A DNA stretch of 64,000 nucleotides from JADLGL01 sp963667605 (GCA_963667605.2 CAXXUZ010000003.1:930001-994000); one strand, 5' to 3'. Counted from the first letter of the stretch, positions 54,186 through 63,865 are shown. The notes: generated by a model not told the origin, from the letters alone. Program-made: numbers and translations.

Positions 54186-55502
54186 CTAATCCCGCCATAT
54201 GGAGAAGGATTGGTCGAACGCCACCCGGTTTCCCTCAAGAATCGACCGGCAGCGAACATTCCCCAGATCACCGCCATCAATATCGAACACCATGAAATTG
54301 TGCCGCCGCTCGGCGACGATGTTGTTCTGGCTGATACGACCCGGATTGGGCAGACTGTGCATCGAGCTTGAGGTGAACTCGAAGCTGCCATAGCCGAGCC
54401 ATTGGTGATCGACCCGCCGGATCTCGGAGAAATGGACATCCCCCGAGATGAAGGCGACAGGCGCACTGGAGCGCGACAGCCCTTCGGTCAGTCGCCGCAA
54501 GTCGGCCGGATGATCGGATTCGACGGCCTCGCGAAGGAGATTGCTGCCAAAGAACTGCGTACCATTGATCACCCAGGCCGGCCTGGAACTCAGCCGAACA
54601 TCGTCCAGCAACCAAGGCAATTGCGCGCCGCCCCAATTCTGTCCATCGATTGTGCCCGGAGGGTCCCTGAAGCTGCGACCGTCGAGCAAATAGAAGCGCT
54701 GGTTCAAAGCCTCCAATCGACTGCCCACACCGTGGCCTTTTCGCCAGGCCGAGTTATCGGTCGACCCCCAGAAAGCCCTGAACAACGGGCGCATGATTGC
54801 CGCCAACGGGGAGGTTCGGTCACCGTTGTTGTCGCCGAAATCATGGTCGTCCCAAACGGCAAATGTCGGAACGAGCCGCTCAAACTTGAACCACGAAAGC
54901 TGGCGCCGAGTTTCCGAATAGCGCCGTGCATAGCCCGACGCATCCTTGCTCGGGTTGCGCTGATCAGCGTAGCAGGTGTCGCCGTGGATGATGACGAAAT
55001 CGCAATCTTCCCTTGCAAGCGCCTCCCACATTGTGACCGCATGATGCACAAAAAGGTCGTTCATGCAGCTGACTGCCGCAAAGCGGAAACGGGACCTGGT
55101 GAGATCCAGGGCTCGAAACAGCCGGCGATCGAAGTAACCATCCCCCTCCAGTTGGAGCGTGTAGTCGCGACCCGGCGTCAGGCTACCGGCAACGATCTCA
55201 ATTGTGCTGAGACCGATCTCCGGCATGTCGTACCTCTCGACTATGCGCCAAGGCCGAGCATTTCCGGCATCGTCCATAATCAAGACCGAAAACGCCAGAC
55301 CATTTGGAAGCAGGAGGATCAAGCTCGCTGATCGATGGTCGGTCGGCCCTTGAAGAACTGGCCATGGTGATGGATTGGCTGGCGGGTAGAGACCAGAGCC
55401 AACCGACCGGCGAAGCCCCTTGGCCAACGGCCGGCCTGGCGAAGAGGCGGCGATTGCTCCAGTCCCAACTATCCACAATGCCTCTCGGCGAGTGACGCCC
55501 AT
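54186..55502 (-). CDS. PhoD-like alkaline phosphatase family protein
   Basis: A 438-residue metallophosphoesterase of the PhoD family with a Tat-type N-terminus (VTRREALWIVGTGAIAAS). Metal-binding blocks are AAVSCMNDLF, IIHGDTCYADQRN with a YSETRRQLSWFKF segment, VPTFAVWDDHDFGDNNGD and FISGDVHFSEI. The Cys of the first block corresponds to the iron-ligand Cys of classical PhoD. It presumably hydrolyses phosphate esters outside the cytoplasm. It is divergent from the LamG gene. Confidence 0.85.
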   Translation of the reverse strand: MGVTRREALWIVGTGAIAASSPGRPLAKGLRRSVGSGLYPPANPSPWPVLQGPTDHRSASLILLLPNGLAFSVLIMDDAGNARPWRIVERYDMPEIGLSTIEIVAGSLTPGRDYTLQLEGDGYFDRRLFRALDLTRSRFRFAAVSCMNDLFVHHAVTMWEALAREDCDFVIIHGDTCYADQRNPSKDASGYARRYSETRRQLSWFKFERLVPTFAVWDDHDFGDNNGDRTSPLAAIMRPLFRAFWGSTDNSAWRKGHGVGSRLEALNQRFYLLDGRSFRDPPGTIDGQNWGGAQLPWLLDDVRLSSRPAWVINGTQFFGSNLLREAVESDHPADLRRLTEGLSRSSAPVAFISGDVHFSEIRRVDHQWLGYGSFEFTSSSMHSLPNPGRISQNNIVAERRHNFMVFDIDGGDLGNVRCRSILEGNRVAFDQSFSIWRD

Positions 55503-55822
55503 CTAGACTTAGCTTCCCTCCTCCGCGCGAACCGCCTGCGCGGCTCAAGCGAACAACGACATCGTTGTGACGAGTGTTTCTCACAGCGAACAGAGCATAT
55601 TATCGAGTTGGTCAGAGGCTGTCTCCAAGTTACGCTCGTAACGCCCGCTCCTGACCGATCATGTCGAAGAACACGGCGGCAGGCGCTGAAAACGTATCGA
55701 ATCGTCTCGGCTGGCAACTCTGGGGCCGATTGATACAAATTCGCCCCAATGCCGCCTGGCAGCGGCCTAGCGCATGAGCTATGGGCAATTTGTTAAACGC
55801 GGTGTCTTGTGAGGGATGAACC
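55503..55822. other. Intergenic region between phoD-like and LamG genes
   Basis: 320 bases between divergent genes. I see no gene, hairpin or recognisable operator. It must hold the promoters of both neighbours. Confidence 0.4.
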
Positions 55823-56653
55823 ATGCGATTTTTCGGCCATGCGCGTCTTCGATGGGCGGGTTGCCTTCTCGCTGGGGTATTGTTCATTTCGAGCGAGACC
55901 GGCGCCCAGGCCCCAGTTGGCAACGCCCTGAGCTTCGACGGCCAGGATGACGGCGTGAATGTGCCTTACGATCCCTCTTTCCCGACCGAAGTTTTTAGTG
56001 TTAGCGCCTGGATAAGGACGCCCCAGCCGACGGGGAACGCTGCCATCATCGGTCGCGGCGAGGATAACAACTCATATAATTTCGCCTGGCAGCTCTATGT
56101 CAACGGAGCGGGCAATCTGACCCTCACTCTGGAGAACGAACGCGAACAAAACTTCTGTTATCCGGTGTCCTGCAGGGGAGGAGAGCCCGTATCGAACTGC
56201 GTAGTCGGCGATACACTTGTCGCCGATAACGAGTGGCACCACGTCGCTGCAACCCGCGACGCCGATGGCGTTCTGGCGATGTACGTCGACGGAGTCGAAG
56301 TCGTCAGCTGTTCCGATACCGGGGTTCCGTCGTCGAGAAACTTCCAGTTCCTGACGATCGGCTTCACACACTTCTTTATCGGCCGTCCCCCCGGAGGGGT
56401 CGAGCCACCGGCTTGGTTCTTCCCCGGCGAGATCGACGAACCCGCAATGTGGAACATTGCACTCACCGGTCAGCAGATCGCGGAAGTTTTCTTGGAGGGT
56501 GTCGATCCGAACGCCAATGGGCTGGTCGGGTATTGGCACTTTGATGAGGGAGCCGGCCAGCAGGTGACGGACCTTTCACCGTCTTCGAACCATGGCTTTC
56601 TCGGACATGAGCCAACGGTCGATGTTGCGGATCCGACTTGGATTGAGCTTTGA
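55823..56653 (+). CDS. Secreted LamG-domain (concanavalin-like lectin) protein
   Basis: A 276-residue exported protein. Signal peptide at about residues 1-29 (CLLAGVLFISSETGAQA) followed by a single LamG-like jelly roll: ALSFDGQDDGVNVPYDPSF, FSVSAWIRTPQPT, NEWHHVAATRDADGVLAMYVDG and the C-terminal GEIDEPAMWNIALTGQQIAEVF with YWHFDEGAGQQVTDLSPSSNHG. It likely binds carbohydrate or matrix material. A pair of Cys in the middle may bridge. The multicopper oxidase frame opens at its stop, suggesting co-expression. Confidence 0.86.
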   Translation: MRFFGHARLRWAGCLLAGVLFISSETGAQAPVGNALSFDGQDDGVNVPYDPSFPTEVFSVSAWIRTPQPTGNAAIIGRGEDNNSYNFAWQLYVNGAGNLTLTLENEREQNFCYPVSCRGGEPVSNCVVGDTLVADNEWHHVAATRDADGVLAMYVDGVEVVSCSDTGVPSSRNFQFLTIGFTHFFIGRPPGGVEPPAWFFPGEIDEPAMWNIALTGQQIAEVFLEGVDPNANGLVGYWHFDEGAGQQVTDLSPSSNHGFLGHEPTVDVADPTWIEL

Positions 56654-56682
56654 TTGGTTCCGGGTCGCGCCGAAACAGCGGG

Positions 56683-58221
56683 ATGCAGGGTCCCGCTGAA
56701 GTTTCCCGGCGACAGGTGCTACGCCGCGGCCTCGCGGCCAGCGTCACCGCAGCACTGCCAGCGGGTATCATATTTGGTCACGGGACACGGGCATCCGCGA
56801 CCAGCGCGGTCAGCGTCTCGGCCAACATGATTGTGGGGACATTGCCGATCCCTGAAAGGGTGTTCGGGCCAAACTTCGACCTCGAGATGCGACCCGGGCA
56901 GCGGCAATTCCTGCCGGACAAGGTAACGCCGACCAAGGGGTACAATAGTCACTATTTGGGGCCGACATTGGTGTTTCGTTTAGGAGATGCCGTCACGCTT
57001 CGCGTGACCAACAACATCGGCGTCCAGACGACGACACACTGGCATGGAATGCACGTGCCCGCGGCTATGGATGGCGGGCCGTACCAACGGATCGAGCCGG
57101 GAGCCACGTGGACAGCTTCATTCTCTGTCCTCAATCGGGCGGGAACATATTGGTACCACCCGCATCCGCATCCGAGACTCGGCCAGAACGTAATCTTCGA
57201 TCAGGAGGGAACCGGCTACCAAGTATATGAGGGGCTGGCCGGAATGATTATCGTAGAGGACGGCATTTCCGATGCGCTGTCGCTGCCGCGCCAATATGGC
57301 TTGGACGACATTCCGCTAATCCTGCAGGACCGTCGGTTTCACGAGGACGGCTCGTTGATGCACTTTCCAGATGACTTCAATCGCGCGAGGGATCCGGCGC
57401 TTCGGAAGGGCGGGCATTTCCTCGTCAACGGCGTCGAGGCACCGAAGATCACCCTGGGGGCACAAATTGTTCGATTCCGTATATTGAACGGCTCCAACGC
57501 TCGAATCTATAACCTCGGCTTCAGCGACGATCGAACATTTTATCAGATCGCTTCCGACGGTGGTTTTCTCCCCACGCCGGTGCCACTACAGCGACTCCTT
57601 CTGGCCCCCGGTGAGCGAGCTGAGATCCTCGTCGATTTTAGTTCAGGTGAGGGAGCTGCGCTCAATCTGCGGAGCTTCAACGCGGGACTGAGGACGACGC
57701 TTGTGCCCCGCCCGCTCCAGGATGCCTGGGATGTGGCGGACTTCGATCTGCTGGGGATCAAAGTGGGGCCGGCCCCGCCCGATCCTGTGGTCGAGATTCC
57801 GGCCGAACTGGCCGCGGTCGACCGGATCCCCGAGGCAGAGGCCGTCAATCCAGATAAACCAAGACCCTTTGAGCTCCAGGCGAATCCATTCGGGATCAAC
57901 GGAAAAAGGATGGACATGGCCGTCATCGACGAACGCATCCGGCTCGGCGACACTGAGATCTGGGAAGTCACCAACCCAAATAGTCAGGCCCATCCATTTC
58001 ACGCTCCTGGTGACTCTTTCCAAATCCTGTCTCGGGATGGAGTCTCTCCTCCCGAAAACGAGCTTGGCTGGAAGGACGTCGCGCTTGTCCGACCGTTCGA
58101 AACAGTCCGGATCATCAAGCGGTTCCGTGACTATGCCGACTCAGATCTCCCCTACATGTTCCATTGCCACATCCTTGAGCATGAGGATGTCGGGATGATG
58201 GGACAGTTCGTCGTCGAATAG
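56683..58221 (+). CDS. Multicopper oxidase, Tat-exported, with one copper ligand replaced
   Basis: A 512-residue three-cupredoxin oxidase. The Tat signal SRRQVLRRG starts at about residue 8. Copper motifs are HWHGMHVP, YWYHPHPHPR and the C-terminal HCHILEHEDVGMM with type 1 ligands. The remaining motif reads HPFHAPGDSF, whereas the family has HPxHxH; the third His is Pro, so one ligand of the trinuclear centre is missing. About 12 extra residues follow HPHPH. It may be impaired or redirected to another metal or reaction. A TTG at 56650 overlapping the LamG stop is an alternative start. Confidence 0.88.
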   Translation: MQGPAEVSRRQVLRRGLAASVTAALPAGIIFGHGTRASATSAVSVSANMIVGTLPIPERVFGPNFDLEMRPGQRQFLPDKVTPTKGYNSHYLGPTLVFRLGDAVTLRVTNNIGVQTTTHWHGMHVPAAMDGGPYQRIEPGATWTASFSVLNRAGTYWYHPHPHPRLGQNVIFDQEGTGYQVYEGLAGMIIVEDGISDALSLPRQYGLDDIPLILQDRRFHEDGSLMHFPDDFNRARDPALRKGGHFLVNGVEAPKITLGAQIVRFRILNGSNARIYNLGFSDDRTFYQIASDGGFLPTPVPLQRLLLAPGERAEILVDFSSGEGAALNLRSFNAGLRTTLVPRPLQDAWDVADFDLLGIKVGPAPPDPVVEIPAELAAVDRIPEAEAVNPDKPRPFELQANPFGINGKRMDMAVIDERIRLGDTEIWEVTNPNSQAHPFHAPGDSFQILSRDGVSPPENELGWKDVALVRPFETVRIIKRFRDYADSDLPYMFHCHILEHEDVGMMGQFVVE

Positions 58222-58418
58222 ACCTGCGTGGACCTGCCGGGGACGAGTTGTTGGCCACCTGACAGACGCGTCTGGTGCTCCGGCTATTGCCCAACGCCAG
58301 CCCAAGATCACGGTCTCGGGGCGGGGTTGTCGCCCACGGCCGGGTTCACTAACTCTAGCAACAGACTTCAGGCGACGCTTTCGTGCGCCAAGACATTACT
58401 GATTGACGGGGAGGCCCT

Positions 58419-59327
58419 TTGTCACTGCGACCAGTCAAGAGCATCGTCGACGCCAAGCCGACCATTGAAGGCGCGGGTGTCAAGCTTCATCGCGCGTTCG
58501 GGTTCGGCGACACAGAGGCCTTCGACCCGTTTTTGTTGTTTGACGATTTCCGCAATGAGCGCCCCGAGGATTATCGCGCTGGATTCCCTTGGCACCGGCA
58601 TCGCGGCATCGAGACCATCACCTATGTTCTCGCCGGTACGGTCGAGCATGGCGACAGTCTCGGCAATAGCGGAAAGCTCGGCGCTGGCGACGTTCAGTGG
58701 ATGACAGCCGGCAGCGGTATCATGCATCAGGAAATGCTGGCCGGCGACGGCCAAGGCCGGATGCACGGCTTCCAACTCTGGGCCAATCTGCCGTCTTCGC
58801 TGAAGATGACCTCCCCCCGCTATCAGGACATTCCGTCGACGGAGATCCCGGAAGTGACCGACAATGATGGCGCCATCGTCCGCATTGTGTGCGGTGATTT
58901 CTGGGGCAAGAGAGGCCCGGTCGACGGTATCGCCGCCGATCCGCGTTATCTCGACATCTATGTCCCACCGGGGATCCGCAAGGTGCTGCCGGTCGAAACG
59001 ACGCGCCATGCCTTTGCCTATGTATTTGATGGGTCAGGCTCATTCCGTGACGCCTCCGACCCATCGGGGGTTTTGACCGAACGCGGCACGCCGGACAATG
59101 AAGTTCTCGTCAGGGAGCAGACCGGCAATCGTTAGCTGGTCCTGTTCGACAGCGGCGACGAGATCACTGTCCAGGCAGGCGAGGAAGGCATCCGGTTTCT
59201 GCTGGTGTCCGGGCAGCTGCTCAAGGAGCCGGTCGCTTGGTATGGTCCGATCGTGATGAACACCAACACCGAACTTCAACAGGCGATCGACGACCTCCGC
59301 GACGGGACCTTCATCAAGCGCAGCTAA
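58419..59327 (+). pseudogene. Pirin family protein interrupted by an in-frame TAG
   Basis: Bicupin quercetinase-like protein. From a TTG at 58419 it reads VKSIVDAKPTIEGAGVKLHR, the metal-binding FPWHRHRGIETITYVLAG and the MTAGSGIMHQEM motif, up to a TAG at 59133-59135 after EQTGNR. The same frame then continues the family C-terminus perfectly: LVLFDSGDEITVQAGEEGIR, VAWYGPIVMNTNTELQQAI and GTFIKRS, to a TAA at 59325. There are no frameshifts. It is either a very young nonsense mutation or read through at low level. The truncated form keeps the first cupin and its metal site. Confidence 0.82.
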
Positions 59328-59442
59328 GCCGATCCCGGCCTTTCGTGGGAAGACACCTTCCCCTATATCAAGCGCGATCGAATCTGGCATTTTGGCCGGA
59401 GGCGAGGTTGTACGTTCAGCATTGGTTGCAAAGCGGAGCTTT

Positions 59443-60333
59443 ATGGCAGCGATCGAGCTAGCCGGCGTCACCAAGAATTACGGCCGCAACCGAGGCATCG
59501 CCGATGTCGACCTCACAGTCGATGAAGGCGAGGTGTTTGGCTATCTCGGCCCCAACGGCGCCGGCAAGACGACAACGATACGCCTCCTCCTCGATTTCAT
59601 CAGGCCTTCGGCAGGAACGGTCCGGGTTCTCGGGCGCTCGCCGACGGAGCCGGCGCTCCGCCATCAAATTGGCTACCTCGCAGGCGAGCTCGACCTCTAC
59701 CCGCGCTTCACCGGCAAAGAGCTGATTAGCTACTTCGACAATCTGCGCGGCCACGGCACGCTCGGCCATGCCGAAGAGATCGCCGAGCGATTGAAGCTCG
59801 ATCTCACCCGCCCGATCGGCAAATTATCCAAGGGCAACAAGCAGAAGGTGGGCGTCGTCCAGGCGCTGATGCACAAGCCGCGCCTCCTTGTGCTCGATGA
59901 GCCGACATCCGGGCTGGATCCGTTGGTCAAGGAAGAATTCTACGCCATGGTCGACGAACATCGCGGCGGCGGCGGCACCGTGTTCCTGTCAACGCATGTG
60001 CTCAGCGAGGCCGAGCGGATCGCCGAACGGATCGGCATCATCCGAGAGGGCCGCATTGTCGAAGTGGCTTCGCTGAGTGATCTCAGACGCAAGGCGGTGC
60101 GTGAATTCGAGGTCACTTTCGAGGAGGATGTTCCAGCGGGCGCCTTTGCCAGCTTATCGAGCCTCACCGATGTCCGCCTCACCGGGCGTACTCTCAGCTG
60201 CCGCGTGACCGGCTCGATCGACCCGTTCGTCAAAGCGGTCGCTGCCCACAAGGTCGCCAATTTCATCAGCCAGGGCGCGGATCTGGACGCGCTGTTCCTG
60301 GCCTACTATCGCGGCGACGCCAATGCTTCGTAA
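59443..60333 (+). CDS. ABC transporter ATP-binding protein
   Basis: A 296-residue ATPase of the ABC-2/drug-exporter type. Walker A is GPNGAGKTTT (about residues 36-45), the signature is LSKGNKQKVGVVQAL, Walker B is LLVLDEPTSGLDPL and the His switch is STHVLSEAE. A C-terminal domain of about 80 residues follows, as in CcmA-type exporters. It is intact, unlike the ATPase at 51003. The ATG at 59443 matches the family start. Its partner permease begins within its last codons. Confidence 0.93.
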   Translation: MAAIELAGVTKNYGRNRGIADVDLTVDEGEVFGYLGPNGAGKTTTIRLLLDFIRPSAGTVRVLGRSPTEPALRHQIGYLAGELDLYPRFTGKELISYFDNLRGHGTLGHAEEIAERLKLDLTRPIGKLSKGNKQKVGVVQALMHKPRLLVLDEPTSGLDPLVKEEFYAMVDEHRGGGGTVFLSTHVLSEAERIAERIGIIREGRIVEVASLSDLRRKAVREFEVTFEEDVPAGAFASLSSLTDVRLTGRTLSCRVTGSIDPFVKAVAAHKVANFISQGADLDALFLAYYRGDANAS

Positions 60334-61129
60334 CATCATCCTCAAGACGCTCCGGGACCGGTGGCGATCGCAGCTTTGGTGGTCGGTCGGGATCTTCATC
60401 TACACGATCTTTGTCGGCTATTTCTGGCCGATTCTGGAAGAGCAGCAGGAGCAATTGATAGCCCTTATAGAGGCTTATCCAGCTGAAATGTTTGGTCTAT
60501 TCGGCTTGGAGAACGCCGAAGAGCTGTTCACACCGGCTGGATATCTCAACAGCCAAACATTCGGCTGGCTGGTTCCGGTCGCCTTCGCGATATTTGCCGC
60601 GGCGATGGGCGCACAGCTGATCGCCGGAGAAGAGGAGGCCAACACGCTCGATCTGTTGATGTCCAACCCGATCTCGCGAGCGCGGGTGGCGATCGAGAAG
60701 TGGACAGGAATGGCGGCGGTGATGGTGATCCTCGGTGCAGGACTGTTCCTCTCGTCGATCATTGCGGAGATTCTTTTCGACCTAGGCATCAGTTTCGACC
60801 GCTATGCAGCGGCGTGCTTCCAGGCAACCTTGCTCGGACTCTTGTTCGGCTCGGCGGCCTTTGCGATCGGTGCAGTAGGCGGCAAGCGCGGACTTATCCT
60901 GGGCGTCGTCTCCGCCATCGCCGTTGCGACTTTCCTGATCAACTCTCTCGGTAATCTCGCTGCCTGGTTGGAAACCGCGCGATATATCTCGCCTTTCTAC
61001 TATTACGATTCCAATCGGCCTTTGTTCGATGGCATCGATTGGCTCAATGTCGGCGTCCTAACCGGGATTACCCTGATCGGATTGCTGATTGCGTTGTGGG
61101 CCTTCCCGCGCCGCGATATCGGCACCTAG
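60323..61129 (+). CDS. ABC-2 type permease
   Basis: A 268-residue membrane protein with about six helices: LWWSVGIFIYTIFVGYFW, FGWLVPVAFAIFAAAMGAQL, MAAVMVILGAGLFLSSIIAEI, ATLLGLLFGSAAFAIGAVGG, GLILGVVSAIAVATFLINSL and VGVLTGITLIGLLIALWAF. The loop GEEEANTLDLLMSNPISRARV is the coupling segment typical of ABC-2 permeases. It overlaps the ATPase gene by 11 bases, so the two make one transporter. The substrate is unknown. Confidence 0.88.
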   Translation: MLRNIILKTLRDRWRSQLWWSVGIFIYTIFVGYFWPILEEQQEQLIALIEAYPAEMFGLFGLENAEELFTPAGYLNSQTFGWLVPVAFAIFAAAMGAQLIAGEEEANTLDLLMSNPISRARVAIEKWTGMAAVMVILGAGLFLSSIIAEILFDLGISFDRYAAACFQATLLGLLFGSAAFAIGAVGGKRGLILGVVSAIAVATFLINSLGNLAAWLETARYISPFYYYDSNRPLFDGIDWLNVGVLTGITLIGLLIALWAFPRRDIGT

Positions 61130-61141
61130 CCGGCGCCCGAT

Positions 61142-61926
61142 ATGATACGGGTCGGAATCGGCGGATGGACCTACGCTCCCTGGCGGGGTGCCTTCTATCC
61201 TCCCGATTTGAAGCAGGCGGACCAGTTGGCATTTGCCAGCCGGCATCTGACTTCGATTGAAATCAACGGGACATTTTATCGCACCCAGTCGGCCGCAAGC
61301 TTCCGCAAATGGCACGATCAAACATCCGATGATTTCGTGTTCGCGGTCAAAGGCCATCGCAGTGTGGTCAACCAGCGCAAGCTGGCAGAAACCAAGGACA
61401 GCATCAATTGGTTCTTTGCCAGCGGCATCACGGAGCTGGGCCCGAAACTCGGACCGATCCTGTGGCAGCTGGCGCCGTTCAAACGGTTCGATGCCGATGA
61501 TGTGGCGGCATTCATCGACCTGCTGCCGCGGGAAATAGAGGGTCGGGCCATATGGCACGCGATCGAGCCGCGGCATCGAAGCTTTCAGGACCCGGAATTC
61601 GTCCGGATCGCGTGAGATGCCGGCATTGCGATCGGTCAGGCCGACTCGCCCAAATACCCATCGGTCAGCGATCTTACTGGTGAGATTGTCTATGCGCGCC
61701 TGCAAAATGCCGTCGCCGACGAAGCGAACGGCTATTCCGAGACGGAACTCGACCGCTGGACCGAGCGAAGCCGGGATTGGGAGAAGGGCAAGCCGATCGA
61801 CAGCGTCCCCTTGCTGCTAGAAGCCGGCAAACGACGGAGCAGACCGGTTTTCGTCTACATGATCATGGCGCCAAAGAGCGGGCGCCGGCGGCCGCGGCCG
61901 CCATGATCGAGCGGCTCAAACTGTAA
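61142..61926 (+). pseudogene. DUF72 family protein with an internal stop and a frameshift
   Basis: DUF72 (YecE-like) TIM-barrel protein. The first part IRVGIGGWTYAPWRGAFYPP continues well to FVRIA, where TGA at 61613-61615 stands at a position that is usually Arg. The same frame resumes DAGIAIGQADSPKYPSVSDL and GEIVYARLQNAV. Near 61863 one missing base shifts the frame; afterwards HGAKERAPAAAAAMIERLKL restores the family C-terminus to a TAA at 61924. The molecular function of DUF72 is unknown. Confidence 0.85.
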
Positions 61927-61983
61927 CCCAAGACTCTCATTTCGAGTCACCAAAGGTTTACCGCTTTGTCTGATAATCAAGAG

Positions 61984-62288
61984 ATGAGTGCGAAAGAGAT
62001 TGAGCCGCAGCTGAGCGAAGAGCGCCGCCGGCATGCCCGACGGCGAGTCCTTAAAGGCGCGCTGGTCGCATTCGACGCACCTAACAGCGTCTTCGAGTGC
62101 CAAATACGCAATCTCTCCGACGAGGGAGCAAAACTCACCTTAGGATCGACGCTGGGCGTTCCCGACCATTTCGACCTGTTGATTCCAAGCCAACAGCGCA
62201 TTGCGCCGGCTAGGATGTTTGGCGTACCGAACACGAGTTGGGCGCGGCAATAACCGGCCCTTGGCGGCCGCATTCCGGCGGCGGGTGA
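61984..62288 (+). pseudogene. PilZ-domain protein, C-terminus frameshifted
   Basis: From the ATG at 61984 the protein has the c-di-GMP-binding RRxxR-type motif in RRRHARRRVLKGALVAFD and the second motif RNLSDEGAKLTLG, then a strand ending RIAPARM. The family then expects a Trp-Arg-x-x-x-x-x-Gly-(Val/Ala) strand. The frame at hand ends FGVPNTSWARQ, but restoring one base near 62219 gives WRTEHELGAAITG ending at 62288. Both c-di-GMP motifs are intact, so ligand binding may persist. Confidence 0.7.
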
Positions 62289-62385
62289 CGGCTAACCATC
62301 GCCGATCGCCCATCGAACAAACTAATGTTGGTGGACTTGGCTACCGCCGCCCAGTAACTTTACCCACCCTGAGACGGACAGCGCC

Positions 62386-63678
62386 ATGGATTACCAGTCG
62401 ATTTTCGCGGCGGCGATAGCCTCCCTTCATGCCGAAAAGCGCTACCGGGTGTTCGCCGATCTAGAGCGGATCGCCGGGCGATTCCCCAAGGCGATTTGGC
62501 GTTCCGGTGGCCGGCCACGCGAGATCACCGTTTGGTGCTCCAATGACTATCTCGGCATGGGCCAACATCCGGCGGTTGTAGGAGCATTGACCGAGGCTGC
62601 GCAGCGGATGGGAGCCGGCGCCGGGGGCACACGCAATATCTCCGGCACCAATCATCCGCTGGTCGAACTCGAGGCCGAATTGGCTGATCTCCACGGCAAG
62701 GAGAGTGCACTGGTCTTCACCTCCGGCTTCGTCTCCAACGATGCGGCGATCTCGACGCTGGCCAAGCTGCTGCCCGACTGCGTCATCCTTTCAGACGAAC
62801 TCAACCACGCATCGATGATTGCGGGTATTCGTCGCTCCGGCGCGCAGAAGAAGATCTTCCGTCACAATGATCTTGAGCATCTCAAAGAGTTACTGTCCGC
62901 TGCCGGCAAGGATCGGGCGAAGCTGATCGTGTTCGAGTCGGTCTATTCGATGGACGGCGATATCGCCCCGATCCGGCAGATTGCCGACCTCGCCGAGAAG
63001 CATGGTGCGCTGACCTATATCGACGAAGTCCATGCCGTCGGGATGTATGGCGAGAAAGGTGCCGGCATCTGCGAGCGCGACGGCGTGATGGACCGGATCG
63101 ACATTATTGAAGGGACCCTCGCCAAGGCATATGGCACACTTGGCGGATATGTCACCGGCTCAGCGGCGGTGATTGACGCGATCCGCTCATACGCCCCGGC
63201 GTTCATATTCACGACGGCCTTGCCGCCGGGCCTCGCCGCCGCCGCCACCGCTTCGATCAAGCATTTGAAATCTTCGGGCGTCGAACGCGAGCGCCAACGA
63301 GCTGCGGTAGCGCTAACGCAAAAGACTTTGGCTGCCGCCGGGCTGCCTGTGACAATCACCGACACGCACATTGTGCCGGTGATGGTCGGTGACCCGGAGC
63401 TCTGCCGCCGCGCCAGCGAGATGCTGCTGAGAGACCACAGCATCTATATCCAGCCGATCAACTATCCGACCGTGCCACCTGGAACCGAGCGGCTCCGGAT
63501 CACGCCAACGCCTTTCCATGATGAGGCGCTGATCCAGGAGCTTGGCACCGCATTGGTAGCAGTATGGAACGCGCTCGGGATGCCTCTGTTCAATCGGGAC
63601 CCGCCGGAATCACGAGATGCGCAGTCGGGAAGCGGTGATCCCGCCCGAGTCGCAGTGTTCTCGTCGGCCGACGGCTAG
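62386..63678 (+). CDS. hemA: 5-aminolevulinate synthase
   Basis: PLP enzyme condensing glycine and succinyl-CoA, the C4 route to haem characteristic of alphaproteobacteria. The 430-residue protein has WCSNDYLGMGQHP, the glycine-rich GAGAGGTRNISGTNHPLVEL, ESVYSMDGDIAPI, YIDEVHAVGMYG and the PLP-lysine segment EGTLAKAYGTLGGYVTG. The C-terminus is longer by about 25 residues of low-complexity sequence. It feeds the pathway that includes hemE and hemJ near the origin. The start is the ATG at 62386. Confidence 0.97.
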   Translation: MDYQSIFAAAIASLHAEKRYRVFADLERIAGRFPKAIWRSGGRPREITVWCSNDYLGMGQHPAVVGALTEAAQRMGAGAGGTRNISGTNHPLVELEAELADLHGKESALVFTSGFVSNDAAISTLAKLLPDCVILSDELNHASMIAGIRRSGAQKKIFRHNDLEHLKELLSAAGKDRAKLIVFESVYSMDGDIAPIRQIADLAEKHGALTYIDEVHAVGMYGEKGAGICERDGVMDRIDIIEGTLAKAYGTLGGYVTGSAAVIDAIRSYAPAFIFTTALPPGLAAAATASIKHLKSSGVERERQRAAVALTQKTLAAAGLPVTITDTHIVPVMVGDPELCRRASEMLLRDHSIYIQPINYPTVPPGTERLRITPTPFHDEALIQELGTALVAVWNALGMPLFNRDPPESRDAQSGSGDPARVAVFSSADG

Positions 63679-63727
63679 GCGAATCCTTGCAGAAAATCTT
63701 GATAGAGCGATAGTGGATTCGGCTGGC

Positions 63728-63865
63728 TCAGGAGCCTAAATAGTGCAGTTCGATCGATCTGGACTGGGCTTTTTGTCGGTGCTCGATCAGGAAGATCGAC
63801 TGCCAGGTGCCCAGCGACAGAGAGCCGTCTCTTACCGGGACGGTGAGCGCTGTATCGTCGCCTGC
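63728..63865 (-). pseudogene. YjbQ/UPF0047 (secondary thiamine-phosphate synthase-like) C-terminal remnant
   Basis: Reading leftward, DDTALTVPVRDGSLSLGTWQ followed by SIFLIEHRQKAQSRSIELHY and a TGA at 63728 matches the C-terminal strands of the YjbQ family, including the SLGTWQ signature. Farther upstream the frame reaches a stop and the sequence is scrambled by an imperfect tandem duplication. The remaining part of the gene up to the window edge is not recognisable, so I call it a remnant. The 63679-64000 stretch holds no other gene. Confidence 0.6.
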
